Positions 1 to 9,123 of a DNA stretch of 64,000 nucleotides are shown here, piece after piece. Location of the stretch: positions 4,802,001 to 4,866,000 of the forward strand of contig NZ_CP126307.1 in NCBI RefSeq assembly GCF_030144325.1. The letters run 5' to 3'. The translations under genes and the position numbers were made by a program. The notes below the pieces were generated by a model, which was not told where the DNA came from, did no database searches, and saw only the letters and a list, made by a program, of their open reading frames with translations. Numbering within the stretch: the first letter of the stretch is position 1; each line of letters begins with the position of its first letter. Source of the stretch: Bosea vestrisii (lineage in GTDB: Bacteria > Pseudomonadota > Alphaproteobacteria > Rhizobiales > Beijerinckiaceae).

Positions 1-899
1 GCAAGCTGGTCGAAGGCGGCACGCGAGCCGTCGAGCTGCCGGCCGCCATGATTGGAGAGGATGATGCCGGTGCAGCCGATTTCGACGGCGCGTTTCGCAT
101 CGGCGACCGACATGATCCCCTTCAGGCAGAACTGCCCCGACCAGAGCCTGACCATCTCGGCAACGTCGTCCCAGGTCATCGCCGGGTCGAGCATCTCGGT
201 GAAATAGCGGCTGATCGACATCGCGCCGCCGCCCATGTCGACGTGGCTGTCGAGCTGCGGCAGGCTGAATTTCTCATGGGTGAGGTAATTCAGCGCCCAT
301 TGCGGCTTGATCGCGAACTGCGTCACGCCAGCAAGGTTGAGCCTGAACGGAATCGAGAAGCCGGTGCGCAGGTCGCGCTCGCGATTGCCGCCGGTGATGC
401 TGTCGACGGTCAGCATCATCAGGTTCACGCCGGCTTCCTTGGCCCGCTCCATCATCGCCCGGTTCAGGCCGCGGTCCTTGTGGAAGTAGAACTGGTAGAC
501 CTGCGGCCCGCTATGGGCCTTGCGCAGCTCCTCCAAGCTGATGGTGCCGAGAGACGACACGCCGAACATGGTGCCGTAGCGCGCCGCCGCAGCAGCGACC
601 GCGCGCTCACCCTGATGATGGAAGAGGCGCTGCAAGGCCGTCGGCGAGCAGTAGAACGGCACGGCGAGCTTCTGGCCCATCACGGTGACAGAGGTGTCGA
701 GGCTGCTCACGCCGCGCAGGACATTCGGAACGAGGTCGCAGCGCTCGAAGCTCTCGGAGTTCCGCCGGAGGGTGACCTCGTCGTCGGCGCCGCCGTCGAT
801 GTAGTTGAAGATCGGGCCCGGCAGCCGCTTCCTGGCAAGGGTGCGGAAGTCGTGGAAGTTATGGCAGTCGTTCAGGCGCATCGTTCGCTTCGGCGTCAT
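1..899 (-). CDS. FMN-dependent alpha-hydroxy-acid oxidase/dehydrogenase (LldD-like), 3' end outside window
   Basis: Member of the FMN-dependent alpha-hydroxy-acid oxidase family, which oxidises L-lactate or similar 2-hydroxy acids to the 2-keto acid. The N-terminal region shows the family signature FNYIDGGADDE, and near the left edge of the window the flavin/substrate motif SNHGGRQLDGSR is present. About 299 residues are visible out of the usual 370-390; the C-terminus lies beyond position 1. Two in-frame ATGs are possible, at 899 and at 881 (MRLNDCHNF). The second is closer to the usual family N-terminus, so the true start is uncertain. It is transcribed divergently from ppdK. The exact substrate cannot be told from sequence. 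Confidence 0.85.
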   Translation of the reverse strand, partial: MTPKRTMRLNDCHNFHDFRTLARKRLPGPIFNYIDGGADDEVTLRRNSESFERCDLVPNVLRGVSSLDTSVTVMGQKLAVPFYCSPTALQRLFHHQGERAVAAAAARYGTMFGVSSLGTISLEELRKAHSGPQVYQFYFHKDRGLNRAMMERAKEAGVNLMMLTVDSITGGNRERDLRTGFSIPFRLNLAGVTQFAIKPQWALNYLTHEKFSLPQLDSHVDMGGGAMSISRYFTEMLDPAMTWDDVAEMVRLWSGQFCLKGIMSVADAKRAVEIGCTGIILSNHGGRQLDGSRAAFDQL

Positions 900-1191
900 T
901 CTGGGTAGGCGAGGCGGCGCTGACGGCCGTTGGATCGGCGCCGGCTGCCGCTCTCGAGGCGGGACGGCACCCTATCGCGCGGTGCCAGTCTTGGCCATAT
1001 TGCGCCGCCTGTCGCCGCCCGCCCGATATTGCCGGGCGGCGAGATGGCACTGCGCATGCTCATTGATTGTTCATGCGCTTTTCGGCATGACCGCGCCGCA
1101 CAGGTGCGCTGCAGCAAGCGGACGCGCAGATGCGAACCATGCGGGCGCGCCGGCGTTCAATGCCGGTCACCAACGTTGGGAAAGGCAGGCT
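900..1191. other. Divergent intergenic region, hydroxy-acid oxidase / ppdK
   Basis: This gap of about 290 bases separates two divergently transcribed genes and should hold promoters for both. I see no convincing -35/-10 pair, operator palindrome or small gene in it. A GGAAAGG stretch just before 1192 is a plausible ribosome binding site for ppdK. Confidence 0.4.
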
Positions 1192-3875
1192 ATGGCAGGC
1201 GAGAAGTGGGTCTACACCTTCGGCGACGGCAAGGCCGAAGGTGAGGCGGGCATGAAGAACCTGCTCGGTGGCAAGGGCGCGAACCTGGCCGAGATGAGCA
1301 ATCTGGGACTTCCGGTGCCTCCGGGCTTTACCATCACCACCGAGGTCTGCACCTGGTACTATGACAACGGCAAGAAATTCCCGGCGGCGCTCGACGCTGA
1401 GGTCAAGGCGGCGCTGGCCGGCATGGCCAAGCTCACGGGCAAGACCTTCGGCGATCCGGCCAATCCGCTGCTCGTCTCGGTCCGCTCCGGCGCGCGCGCC
1501 TCGATGCCGGGCATGATGGACACCGTCCTCAATCTCGGCCTCAACGACGTCACCGTCGAGGCCGTCGCCAAGGCCTCGGGCGATGCCCGCTTCGCCTATG
1601 ACAGCTATCGCCGCTTCATCACGATGTACTCGAACGTCGTGCTCGACATCGACCACGGCCATTTCGAGGAGGCGCTCGAGGACTACAAGGAGCGCAAGGG
1701 CCTCAATCTCGACACCGACCTCTCGGCCGATGACTGGAAGGTGCTGGTCGGCAAGTACAAGGATATCGTCAAGAAGGAGCTCGGCTCCAACTTCCCGCAG
1801 GATCCGAACGAGCAGCTCTGGGGGCGGTCGGCGCCGTCTTCTCCTCCTGGATGAACGCCCGCGCCATCAAGTACCGCGAGCTCAACAGCATCCCGGCGTC
1901 CTGGGGCACGGCCGTCAACGTCCAGTCGATGGTCTTCGGCAATATGGGCGAGACCTCGGCGACCGGCGTCGCCTTCACCCGCAATCCCTCGACCGGCGAG
2001 AACGCGCTCTATGGCGAGTTCCTGATAAACGCCCAGGGCGAGGACGTCGTCGCCGGCATCCGCACCCCGCAGGACATCACCGAGGTGGCCAAGGCCGCCG
2101 CCAAATCCGACAAGCCTTCGATGGAGAGGGCGATGCCGGAGGCCTATGCCGAGCTCTGCCGCATCTACGGCATCCTCGAGAAGCACTACCGCGACATGCA
2201 GGACATGGAGTTCACCATCCAGGAGGGCAAGCTCTGGATGCTGCAGACCCGTTCCGGCAAGCGCACCGCCAAGGCGGGGCTCAGGATCGCGGTCGAACTC
2301 GCCCGCGAGGGCCTCATCAGCGAGCAGGAGGCGGTTGGCCGCGTCGAGCCTGGTGCGCTCGACCAGTTGCTGCATCCGACCATCGACACCAAGGCCGAGC
2401 GCCGCGTGCTGACCGGTGGCCTGCCGGCCTCGCCCGGCGCCGCCGCCGGCGAGATCGTCTTCACCTCCGAGGCGGCCGAGGCTGCCAAGAAGGGCGGCAA
2501 GAAGGTCATCCTCGTGCGCGTCGAGACGAGCCCGGAGGACATTCACGGCATGCACGCCGCCGAGGGCATCTTGACCACGCGCGGCGGCATGACCTCGCAT
2601 GCGGCGGTCGTGGCGCGCGGCATGGGCAAGCCCTGCGTCTCCGGCGCCGGCCAGATTCGCGTCGACTACGCCAAGGGCACGATGACCGTCGGGCCGACGA
2701 CGCTGAAGGCTGGTGATGTCATCACCATCGATGGCAGCAGCGGCCAGGTCCTGCTCGGCGAGGTCAAGATGCAGCAGCCGGAACTCTCCGGCGACTTCAG
2801 GACCCTGATGGGCTGGGCCGACAAGGTCCGGCGCCTCAAGATCCGCGCCAATGCCGAGACCCCGCGCGATGCCAAGGCGGCGCGTGAGTTCGGCGCCGAG
2901 GGCATCGGTCTTTGCCGCACCGAGCACATGTTCTTCGATGCCGGCCGCATCCTCGCCGTGCGCGAGATGATCCTGGCCGAGGACGAGAAGGGCAGGCGGG
3001 CCGCACTCGCCAAGCTCCTGCCGATGCAGCGCCAGGACTTCGTCGAGCTCTTCGCCATCATGCAGGGCCTGCCGGTTACGATCCGCCTGCTCGATCCGCC
3101 GCTGCACGAGTTCCTGCCGCACACCGACGACGAGATCGCCGAGGTCGCCTCGGCGATGGGCACGACCGTCGACAAGCTGAAACGCCGTGCCGCAGAACTG
3201 CACGAGATCAACCCGATGCTCGGCTTTCGCGGCGTGCGCCTCGCGGTTGCCTATCCCGAGATCGCCGAGATGCAGGCCAGAGCCATCTTCGAGGCGGCAG
3301 TGATCGCTGCCAAGGAGACCGGCCATCCGGTCATCCCGGAGGTGATGGTGCCGCTCGTCATGGGCGCGCCTGAGCTCGACCTGGTCAAGGGCCGGATCGA
3401 TGCGATGGCTGAGGCGGTCCGCAAGGAGAGCGGCAGCGAGCTGACCTATCAGGTCGGCACCATGATCGAACTGCCGCGCGCCGCGCTGCGGGCGGAGGAG
3501 ATCGCCAGGAGCGCCGAGTTCTTCTCCTTCGGTACCAACGACCTGACGCAGACCGCGCTCGGCATCAGCCGCGACGATGCCGGCTCCTTCCTCGGCTCCT
3601 ACACGGCCCGGGGCTTGCTCGAATCCGATCCCTTCGTGACGATCGATCAGGATGGCGTCGGCGAGCTTGTCAGGATCGCCGTCGAGCGTGGCCGCAAGGC
3701 TCGCCCGAACATCAAGCTCGGCATCTGCGGCGAGCATGGCGGCGATCCGGCCTCGATCGGCTTCTGCGAGAGCGTCGGTCTCGACTACGTCTCCTGCTCG
3801 CCTTTCCGCGTGCCGATCGCGCGGTTGGCCGCTGCGCAGGCGGCGCTGGGTGCGATCAAGGCGAAGGACGCCTGA
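1192..3875 (+). pseudogene. ppdK: Pyruvate, phosphate dikinase, reading frame interrupted by a 1-base deletion
   Basis: Pyruvate phosphate dikinase interconverts pyruvate + ATP + Pi with PEP + AMP + PPi and links pyruvate to gluconeogenesis. The N-terminal ATP-grasp part (LLGGKGANLAEMSNLGLPVP, VRSGARASMPGMMDT) is read in one frame and stops at 1854. The rest, from MNARAIKYRELNS at 1851, runs in the next frame to 3875. The swivelling-domain motif TRGGMTSHAAVVARGMG carries the phospho-histidine (about residue 470) and GICGEHGGDP carries the catalytic Cys (about residue 846). Adding one G to the five-G run at 1820-1824 restores an uninterrupted protein of about 894 residues, the normal family length. 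A sequencing or assembly error is the simplest reading; a true recent mutation is possible. Confidence 0.9.
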
Positions 3876-3899
3876 GAAACGGGGAGGGCGCGATCCATC

Positions 3900-4607
3900 A
3901 TGGCGGCACGCGCCCTCACCACCATCGGCTTCGACGCCGACGACACGCTCTGGCAGAACGAGCAGTTCTTCCGGCTGACGGAAGACCGCTTCGTCGCGCT
4001 GCTCGGCGAGCACGGCGAGGCGGCCGAAATCTCCGGCAAGCTGCTCGAGGCGGAGAAGCGCAACCTCGCCTTCTACGGTTTCGGCATCAAGGGCTTCACC
4101 CTCTCGATGATCGAGACCGCGCTCGAGGTCACCCGCGGCCAGGTTTCATCGGCGGTGATCGGCGAGATCCTCGCCGCCGGCCGCGAGATGCTAACCCACC
4201 TGGTCGAGACACTGCCGCATGCGCAGGACGCGCTCGCCGCGCTCGCCGGCCGCTACAGGCTGGTGCTGATCACCAAGGGCGATCTCTTCGACCAGGAGCG
4301 CAAGCTGGCGCAGTCCGGCCTCGGCGATTTCTTCGACGCAGTCGAGATCGTCAGCGACAAGAGCGCTACGACCTATGAGAAGCTGTTCGCGCGCCATGGC
4401 GATGGGCCGGAGCGGGCGCTGATGGTCGGTAACTCGCTGAAATCCGACATCCTGCCGGCGCTCGCCGCCGGCGCCTGGGCTGCATATGTGCCGCATGATC
4501 TGACCTGGGCACTGGAGCATGCCGAGGAGCCGGCCGGCCACCAGCGTTACCGCAAGCTGGCCGACCTTGGCGGATTGACATCGGTGCTGCGTGACATCGA
4601 ATCCTGA
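3900..4607 (+). CDS. HAD-superfamily hydrolase (phosphatase)
   Basis: A 235-residue haloacid-dehalogenase-type phosphatase. All four HAD motifs are visible: FDADDTLW near the N-terminus (nucleophile Asp12, acid Asp14), LITKGD (motif II), a Lys around DKSATTYEK (motif III) and MVGNSLKSDILPALAAG (motif IV Asp). The helical insert after motif I suggests a C1-capped, YjjG/pyrimidine-nucleotidase-like member. The natural substrate is unknown. It starts 24 bases after ppdK and probably shares its transcript; its end overlaps the next gene by 17 bases, which suggests translational coupling. Confidence 0.85.
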   Translation: MAARALTTIGFDADDTLWQNEQFFRLTEDRFVALLGEHGEAAEISGKLLEAEKRNLAFYGFGIKGFTLSMIETALEVTRGQVSSAVIGEILAAGREMLTHLVETLPHAQDALAALAGRYRLVLITKGDLFDQERKLAQSGLGDFFDAVEIVSDKSATTYEKLFARHGDGPERALMVGNSLKSDILPALAAGAWAAYVPHDLTWALEHAEEPAGHQRYRKLADLGGLTSVLRDIES

Positions 4608-5532
4608 GGCCACTCCCCTCCGCCGCGTCGCGCGATACCTGATCGGGATTATCGCCGCGGCCACCGCGATAGCCACCTTACTTGGCCTCCTGGCAGGGGT
4701 GTTCCCCTATCTTGAGCTGATCAATCATTTCCGTTGGCTGCTGCTCGCGGTTTCGAGCCTGGTGACCGCCGCAGCCTGGACGGCGGGCGGTCGTGCGCTG
4801 CTTCGCATCAGCGCTTCAGTCCTGATCGCAAACCTCTTGCTGGCGTCGCTGCCACTCATGGCCCAAGCCTCGTCGGCCGCTCGGCCGACCTTGCGCGTGA
4901 CGACCTTCAATCTGTGGATCGGCAATCGCGAACCGCAGGCGGTGGTCGGCTTCCTGCGCGAGACCGATGCGGATGTCGTCGTGCTTCAGGAAATTGGCAG
5001 CCGGCTGGAACAGGAGATCATCCCACAGCTCAGGGACAAATATCCGCACGTGGTTTCCTGTGCCCGGCGGAACTGCGGCCTCGTCCTGCTGTCGAAGCTC
5101 GGCTGGCTCGACGCTGGCTTCTCGGATCGGACCCACCTGGCTCCGCCAATCGTCTGGGCGCGCTTTGCCGGAGCGGGCAAGCCCTATGTGATCACCGGCC
5201 TGCATCTCGCTTATCCGTTTCAACCGGCAATGCAGGTCGATCAGATGAATTGGCTCGCCGAGCGCTTGCGGCAGGCAAGCGACACTCAGATCCTGGTCGG
5301 CGATTTCAACCTCAGCCCCTTCTCTCTCAAGCTCAACACTCTGGCATTCCACGCGAATTTGCACCGCCACGCGACATTGGGCGCATCATGGCCCGCACAC
5401 CGTTTCGTGCCTGTCGTCTTGCTCGATAATCTGCTGGCCAGCCCTGAGGTCAGGACGGTCAATGTGCGCTATGGCGCCGGCAGTTACGGCTCGGACCATT
5501 ACCCGGTGACGTTCGATATCGCGCTCGACTGA
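4591..5532 (+). CDS. Membrane-anchored endonuclease/exonuclease/phosphatase (EEP) family protein
   Basis: 313 residues. The first ~95 contain about three hydrophobic segments (around 15-36, 45-65 and 75-92), followed by an EEP catalytic domain expected to face the periplasm. The domain shows the metal and catalytic motifs TTFNLWIGN (Asn), VVLQEIGS (Glu), VGDFNLSP (Asp/Asn) and GSDHYPVT (Asp-His). EEP enzymes cut phosphodiester bonds in nucleic acids, lipids or phosphoesters, and this membrane-anchored type is common but uncharacterised. It overlaps the upstream HAD gene by 17 bases, so the two phosphate-ester hydrolases are probably co-expressed. Confidence 0.82.
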   Translation: MTSNPEATPLRRVARYLIGIIAAATAIATLLGLLAGVFPYLELINHFRWLLLAVSSLVTAAAWTAGGRALLRISASVLIANLLLASLPLMAQASSAARPTLRVTTFNLWIGNREPQAVVGFLRETDADVVVLQEIGSRLEQEIIPQLRDKYPHVVSCARRNCGLVLLSKLGWLDAGFSDRTHLAPPIVWARFAGAGKPYVITGLHLAYPFQPAMQVDQMNWLAERLRQASDTQILVGDFNLSPFSLKLNTLAFHANLHRHATLGASWPAHRFVPVVLLDNLLASPEVRTVNVRYGAGSYGSDHYPVTFDIALD

Positions 5533-5753
5533 AGGCACGCCGGCGCAAACTGGACCAGTCTTGCAATTTGTGGTAGATCGCCCGATGTAAGACGAGATGC
5601 GGCCGGTTCTGGCCAATCCTCCGCGCGGGTATTCCAGCCGGCGGGCCACTTCAGATCCACCACACGTCGCTACAAGACCATGGCAAGGCGTCCGCGCGTC
5701 CGGTCCTGGGTTTCACGAATACGCGGATCTGAAGTGCAAGGATTAGTCCCGTT

Positions 5754-5963
5754 ATGAACAAGGGCACCGTCAAGTGGTTCAACGCCACCAAGGGCTATGG
5801 CTTCATCACCCCTGAGAACGGCGGTCAGGACATTTTCGTCCACATCTCCGCCGTCGAGCGGGCCGGCCTGCGCGAGCTGCGCGAGGGCCAGGTCGTCTCG
5901 TACGAGCTGATCGCCGATCGCAAGACCGGCAAGTCCTCCGCCGGCAATCTCGCCGTCGCCTGA
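5754..5963 (+). CDS. cspA: Cold-shock domain protein (CspA family)
   Basis: A 69-residue single cold-shock-domain protein that binds single-stranded RNA/DNA and acts as an RNA chaperone. RNP1 (KGYGFITP) and RNP2 (DIFVHIS) are intact, and the opening MNKGTVKWFNATKGYG is typical. The 220-base gap before it leaves room for a long 5' leader, as is usual for cold-shock genes, but I could not define a specific thermosensor structure. It is followed by a DEAD-box helicase and an IF-1 gene, a grouping consistent with cold or stress adaptation of RNA and translation. Confidence 0.93.
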   Translation: MNKGTVKWFNATKGYGFITPENGGQDIFVHISAVERAGLRELREGQVVSYELIADRKTGKSSAGNLAVA

Positions 5964-5977
5964 CGATACGATCCGGG

Positions 5978-5994
5978 CGGACCGTGGCGGTCCG
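5978..5994 (+). terminator. Hairpin downstream of cspA
   Basis: A perfect 7-bp stem, CGGACCG / CGGTCCG with a TGG loop, lies 14 bases after the cspA stop. There is no T tract, so it may be a 3' stabilising or processing hairpin rather than an intrinsic terminator. Confidence 0.35.
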
Positions 5995-6197
5995 TCCGCT
6001 CCAAGATCGGGCTGGCACGCCTGTCTTCGGCCGTCATGGTCGGACGATGGGCGTGCCATGCCTGTTACACCATATCCCCCGGCGCAGTGGCTAGCGGTTC
6101 GCCGGGCGGAAAGAGACCATGCGTAGACCGAGATGGCATGCCGAGGCGCTTCCGTTCACCACGTGCGCCCCTGTCATCCGGCTCAGAAAGACCTGAT

Positions 6198-7670
6198 TTG
6201 ACAAAGTTCACCGACCTCGGCCTGGCCGAGCCGCTTCTCAAAGCGCTCGCCGCCGAAGGTTACGAGACGCCGACGCCGATCCAGGCGCAGGCGATCCCTT
6301 CCATTCGCGACGGTCGTGACCTGCTCGGCGCCGCTCAGACCGGCACCGGCAAGACGGCTGCCTTCTCGCTGCCCATGCTGCACCGGCTGATGAACCAGCC
6401 GCGGCGCATGCAGCCGCGTTCCGTTCGTGCCCTCATCCTGTCGCCGACGCGCGAGCTTGCGGCCCAGATCGAGGCGAGCATCCGCACCTACGCCCAGTTC
6501 ACCCCGCTGAAGTCGACGGTGATCTTCGGCGGTGTTCCGGTCGGTAAGCAGATTCGCGCGCTCGGCCAGCACATCGACATCCTCGTCGCGACACCCGGCC
6601 GTCTGCTCGACCTCGTCGACCAGCGCGCTGTCTCGCTTCGGGAGATCGAGTTCCTGGTGCTGGACGAGGCCGACCAGATGCTCGACCTCGGCTTCATCCA
6701 TGCGCTGCGCAAGATCGCGACCCTGATCCCGAAGCAGCGCCAGACGCTGTTGTTCTCGGCGACCATGCCGAAGGCGATCCGCGAGATCGCCTCCGCTTAC
6801 CTGACCGATCCGGTCGAGGTTGCGGTTGCGCCGGTTGCGACCACAGCCGAGAAGGTCGACCAGCGCGTCATCTTCACGGAAGCGGGCCAGAAGCCGGCCT
6901 TGCTGGCGAAGACCTTGAGCGTTCCCGAGATGGAGCGCGCCATCGTCTTCACCCGCACCAAGCACGGTGCCGACAAGGTCGTGCGCCAGCTCGAGCTGGC
7001 TGGCATCAAGTCCGCCGCGATCCATGGCAACAAGAGCCAGGGCCAGCGCGAGCGTGCCCTCGGCGCCTTCCGTGACGGCGAACTGCGCATCCTGGTCGCG
7101 ACCGATATCGCCGCCCGCGGCATCGATGTCGACGGCATCAGCCATGTCGTCAATTTCGACCTGCCGAACGTGCCTGAGACCTATGTCCACCGCATCGGCC
7201 GCACCGCGCGTGCCGGGGCGTCGGGCGTGGCCATCGCCTTCTGCACGCCGGAAGAGCGCGGCGATCTCGCCGCGATCGAGAAGCTGACCAAGATCGCGCT
7301 CACCCCGATCGGCGACGTGCCGCATTGGGATGGCCGCACCCCGAAGAAGCCGCCGCAGAATCGTGGCCGCAGCCAGGGGCAGGGCCGGCCGCAAGCGCAG
7401 AACGGCCAGCGCCGCGACGGCAGGGGCGGGCAGGGCCGCAACGCCCAGCGCCCCGAGCAGGGCGAGCGGCAGGAGCAGCGTCGCGAGCAGCCGCGGCCGC
7501 ATCAGGCGCGACAGGAGCAGCCGCGCCATGAGCGCCCCGCTCCGCGCCATGAGGCGGGGAGCGCACGAAAAGAAGCGGTTTCCGGCAAGGAAGGGCTTGG
7601 CGGCGTGGCGTTCTTGCAGCAAAGAACGGAACAACGACGCACCGGCGGCGGACGGCGGCGCCCGAACTGA
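6198..7670 (+). CDS. DEAD-box ATP-dependent RNA helicase (RhlE-type)
   Basis: About 490 residues. Motifs in order: Q motif (PTPIQAQAIP), Walker A AQTGTGKT, PTRELAAQI (Ia), TPGRLLDL (Ib), DEAD (II), SAT (III), VFTRTKHGADKV (IV), ATDIAARGIDVDG (V) and HRIGRTARAG (VI). A low-complexity C-terminal tail of about 120 residues is rich in Arg, Gln, Gly and Pro, typical of RNA-tethering extensions. I chose the TTG at 6198 because homology begins there (TKFTDLGLAEPLL) and a GAAAG stretch lies just upstream; an ATG at 6036 would add about 54 non-conserved residues. Its position between cspA and infA suggests a role in RNA unwinding at low temperature. Confidence 0.88.
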   Translation: MTKFTDLGLAEPLLKALAAEGYETPTPIQAQAIPSIRDGRDLLGAAQTGTGKTAAFSLPMLHRLMNQPRRMQPRSVRALILSPTRELAAQIEASIRTYAQFTPLKSTVIFGGVPVGKQIRALGQHIDILVATPGRLLDLVDQRAVSLREIEFLVLDEADQMLDLGFIHALRKIATLIPKQRQTLLFSATMPKAIREIASAYLTDPVEVAVAPVATTAEKVDQRVIFTEAGQKPALLAKTLSVPEMERAIVFTRTKHGADKVVRQLELAGIKSAAIHGNKSQGQRERALGAFRDGELRILVATDIAARGIDVDGISHVVNFDLPNVPETYVHRIGRTARAGASGVAIAFCTPEERGDLAAIEKLTKIALTPIGDVPHWDGRTPKKPPQNRGRSQGQGRPQAQNGQRRDGRGGQGRNAQRPEQGERQEQRREQPRPHQARQEQPRHERPAPRHEAGSARKEAVSGKEGLGGVAFLQQRTEQRRTGGGRRRPN

Positions 7671-7685
7671 TACGCGCTAGAGCCA

Positions 7686-7712
7686 AGGGCCGAGCCGATA
7701 TGGCTTGGCCCT
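7686..7712 (+). other. RNA hairpin between helicase and infA
   Basis: AGGGCCGAGCC, a five-base loop and GGCTTGGCCCT form an 11-bp stem (one G-U pair in RNA) in the 72-base gap between the helicase stop and infA. It has no T tract. It could be an mRNA processing or attenuation structure that separates helicase from infA expression. Confidence 0.4.
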
Positions 7713-7742
7713 CCCGCCGCAGACAAGACGAAGGATCAGCGA

Positions 7743-8012
7743 ATGGCGAAAGAAGAACTGCTCGAATTCGACGGCACCGTGGTCGAGGTGCTTCCCGACG
7801 GCAATTATCGGGTGAAGCTCGACAATGATCACGTCATCCTGGCCTATGCGGCTGGCAAGATGAAGAAGAACCGGATCCGCACCATCGCCGGCGACCGCGT
7901 CGTCGTCGAGATGTCGCCCTATGATCTCGATCGCGGCCGCATCAATTTCCGCCAGAAGACCGCGAGCCCTGGCCCGATGCCGCCTCGTCCGCAGAACTTC
8001 CGCCGGCGCTGA
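7743..8012 (+). CDS. infA: Translation initiation factor IF-1 with basic C-terminal tail
   Basis: An 89-residue S1/OB-fold protein. The IF-1 core (LEFDGTVVEVLPDGNYRV, GKMKKNRIRTIAGDRVVVE, SPYDLDRGRI) covers residues 5-72 and is followed by an unusual Pro/Arg-rich tail, whereas canonical IF-1 ends near residue 72. IF-1 occupies the ribosomal A site during initiation. Many alphaproteobacteria carry two infA genes; the tail and the location beside a DEAD-box helicase rather than a housekeeping locus suggest this is the accessory copy. The GGATCAGCG before the ATG is a weak ribosome binding site. Confidence 0.9.
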   Translation: MAKEELLEFDGTVVEVLPDGNYRVKLDNDHVILAYAAGKMKKNRIRTIAGDRVVVEMSPYDLDRGRINFRQKTASPGPMPPRPQNFRRR

Positions 8013-8016
8013 CGCC

Positions 8017-8286
8017 GTGCGCTTCAGCCGGCCCGAGCAAATCTTCGTTGCTGCCGGCATCGGGCTCGGCGCGTTCGCCTCGCTGGCCGTCAACAATGGC
8101 TGGATCGCCAAGGGCGGCACCTTCCCGCCCTTCGTCTATGTGCTGCTGGCGCTGGCGCTGGTCGAGGTCGTCGCCGGCTTCGTAACCAAGCAGGCGCCGG
8201 GCACGCTCTTCTCCATGCCCGCCCGCATCCTCGCCTTCGCGCTCGGTATCGGTGTGCTGATCCTGCTGACCGGCGGTCTGGCCTGA
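8017..8286 (+). CDS. Small integral membrane protein
   Basis: 89 residues from a GTG start four bases after the infA stop. Three hydrophobic stretches, at roughly 10-25, 35-55 and 66-86, predict a three-helix inner-membrane protein with almost no loops. I recognise no family. The tight spacing to infA and the non-ATG start suggest translational coupling with the upstream gene. Confidence 0.65.
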   Translation: MRFSRPEQIFVAAGIGLGAFASLAVNNGWIAKGGTFPPFVYVLLALALVEVVAGFVTKQAPGTLFSMPARILAFALGIGVLILLTGGLA

Positions 8287-8294
8287 ACCAAAGC

Positions 8295-8402
8295 CGTCAT
8301 TCTCGAGCGAAGCGAAGCGCAGGCCCGAGAATCTCAGGACGAGAAGGCACTGGCTTGAGCCTCATCCGGCCTGAGATGCTCGGGTCAAGCCCGAGCATGA
8401 CG
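8295..8402. repeat. REP-like palindromic element (CGTCAT...ATGACG family)
   Basis: The element starts CGTCATTCTCG and ends CGAGCATGACG, with an inner pair CCCGAGAATCTCAGG / CCTGAGATGCTCGGG. It folds into a long imperfect hairpin between two convergent genes. Related elements with CGTCAT/ATGACG ends lie at 25951-25985, 45267-45410 and 61693-61785. Confidence 0.7.
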
Positions 8403-8426
8403 TGCATTTCATCCATACATGCAGAC

Positions 8427-8452
8427 AAAAAAGCCCCGGCCGAAGCCGGGGC
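8427..8452 (-). terminator. Intrinsic terminator for the repeat-rich secreted protein gene
   Basis: On the minus strand GCCCCGGC, loop TTCG and GCCGGGGC are followed by six T residues. It lies about 50 bases past the stop at 8503, a textbook rho-independent terminator. Confidence 0.85.
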
Positions 8453-8502
8453 GTGAGGTGTTTGTTACGTGGTGACAGGTACTACGTAGAAAACTAGAAA
8501 CT

Positions 8503-9123
8503 TCAGTAGCCGGACCGGGCCCAGTATTGTGAGCCCGGACTGACCAGGACCTGGCGCTGGCGCGTCGCGTACTCGGCGGGCACCGTCTCGTGCACCACCC
8601 GCGTCGCGCTGACCATCACGCGCCGGCTGCGCTCGCCATAGACGGCAGGAACGACATCGTAATCGACCGAGGCCGGCGCCACTTCGACGGTACGCTGCTG
8701 ATAGCCGTACTGCGCAGGGGCATACACCCAGCAGCCGGTGGTCTGGCCGTAAGCGTCGCGGCTGACTTCCCAGCGCTTGGTCGCCGGCGAGATCAGGACC
8801 TTCTCGGAGACGGTCTTGTACTGGGCCGGGATGTGGCGGGCGATGCGGCGCTCCGGCTGGACCACCACCTTCTCGGTGACGGTATCGTATTCGGCGGGGA
8901 TGACCCTGGAATAGGTGCGCTCGGGACGCACGACATAGCTTTCGTCGACCGCGCCGTAGACCGGCGGCTTCGAGATCAGCTTGTAGCAGGAGCCGCCACC
9001 GCAGCTGCTGACGGGCGCGCTGTAGCAGGAAGAGCCGCCGCAGCCACCGGCCACAGCCGGGGCGGCAAGGCCGACGAGGGCCGTGGTGGCGAGCGCCGAA
9101 AGCGAAAGAAGCCTGAACGTCAT
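8503..9123 (-). CDS. Secreted repeat protein, Cys/Gly-rich N-terminus
   Basis: 206 residues with a clear Sec signal peptide (cleavage near residue 25, after APAVAG). The mature protein begins with a Gly/Cys cluster (GGCGGSSCYSAP, SSCGGGSCYKL). The rest is built of about four degenerate repeats of roughly 25-40 residues following the pattern (I/V)PA-x-Y-x-T...V-(V/L)-V-x-P, for example IPAEYDTVTEKVVVQPE and VPAEYATRQRQVLVSPG. The pattern suggests a beta-rich periplasmic or surface protein whose cysteines may be cross-linked or bind metal. I do not recognise a named family. A terminator follows at 8427-8452. Confidence 0.8.
   Translation of the reverse strand: MTFRLLSLSALATTALVGLAAPAVAGGCGGSSCYSAPVSSCGGGSCYKLISKPPVYGAVDESYVVRPERTYSRVIPAEYDTVTEKVVVQPERRIARHIPAQYKTVSEKVLISPATKRWEVSRDAYGQTTGCWVYAPAQYGYQQRTVEVAPASVDYDVVPAVYGERSRRVMVSATRVVHETVPAEYATRQRQVLVSPGSQYWARSGY

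Noticed and set aside
1683..4013. Open frame of more than 700 codons opposite ppdK
   Set aside because: Antisense shadow of ppdK; no motif.
6036..6197. Upstream extension of the DEAD-box helicase from an ATG at 6036
   Set aside because: The extra 54 residues are not helicase-like, and the conserved N-terminus begins at the TTG at 6198.
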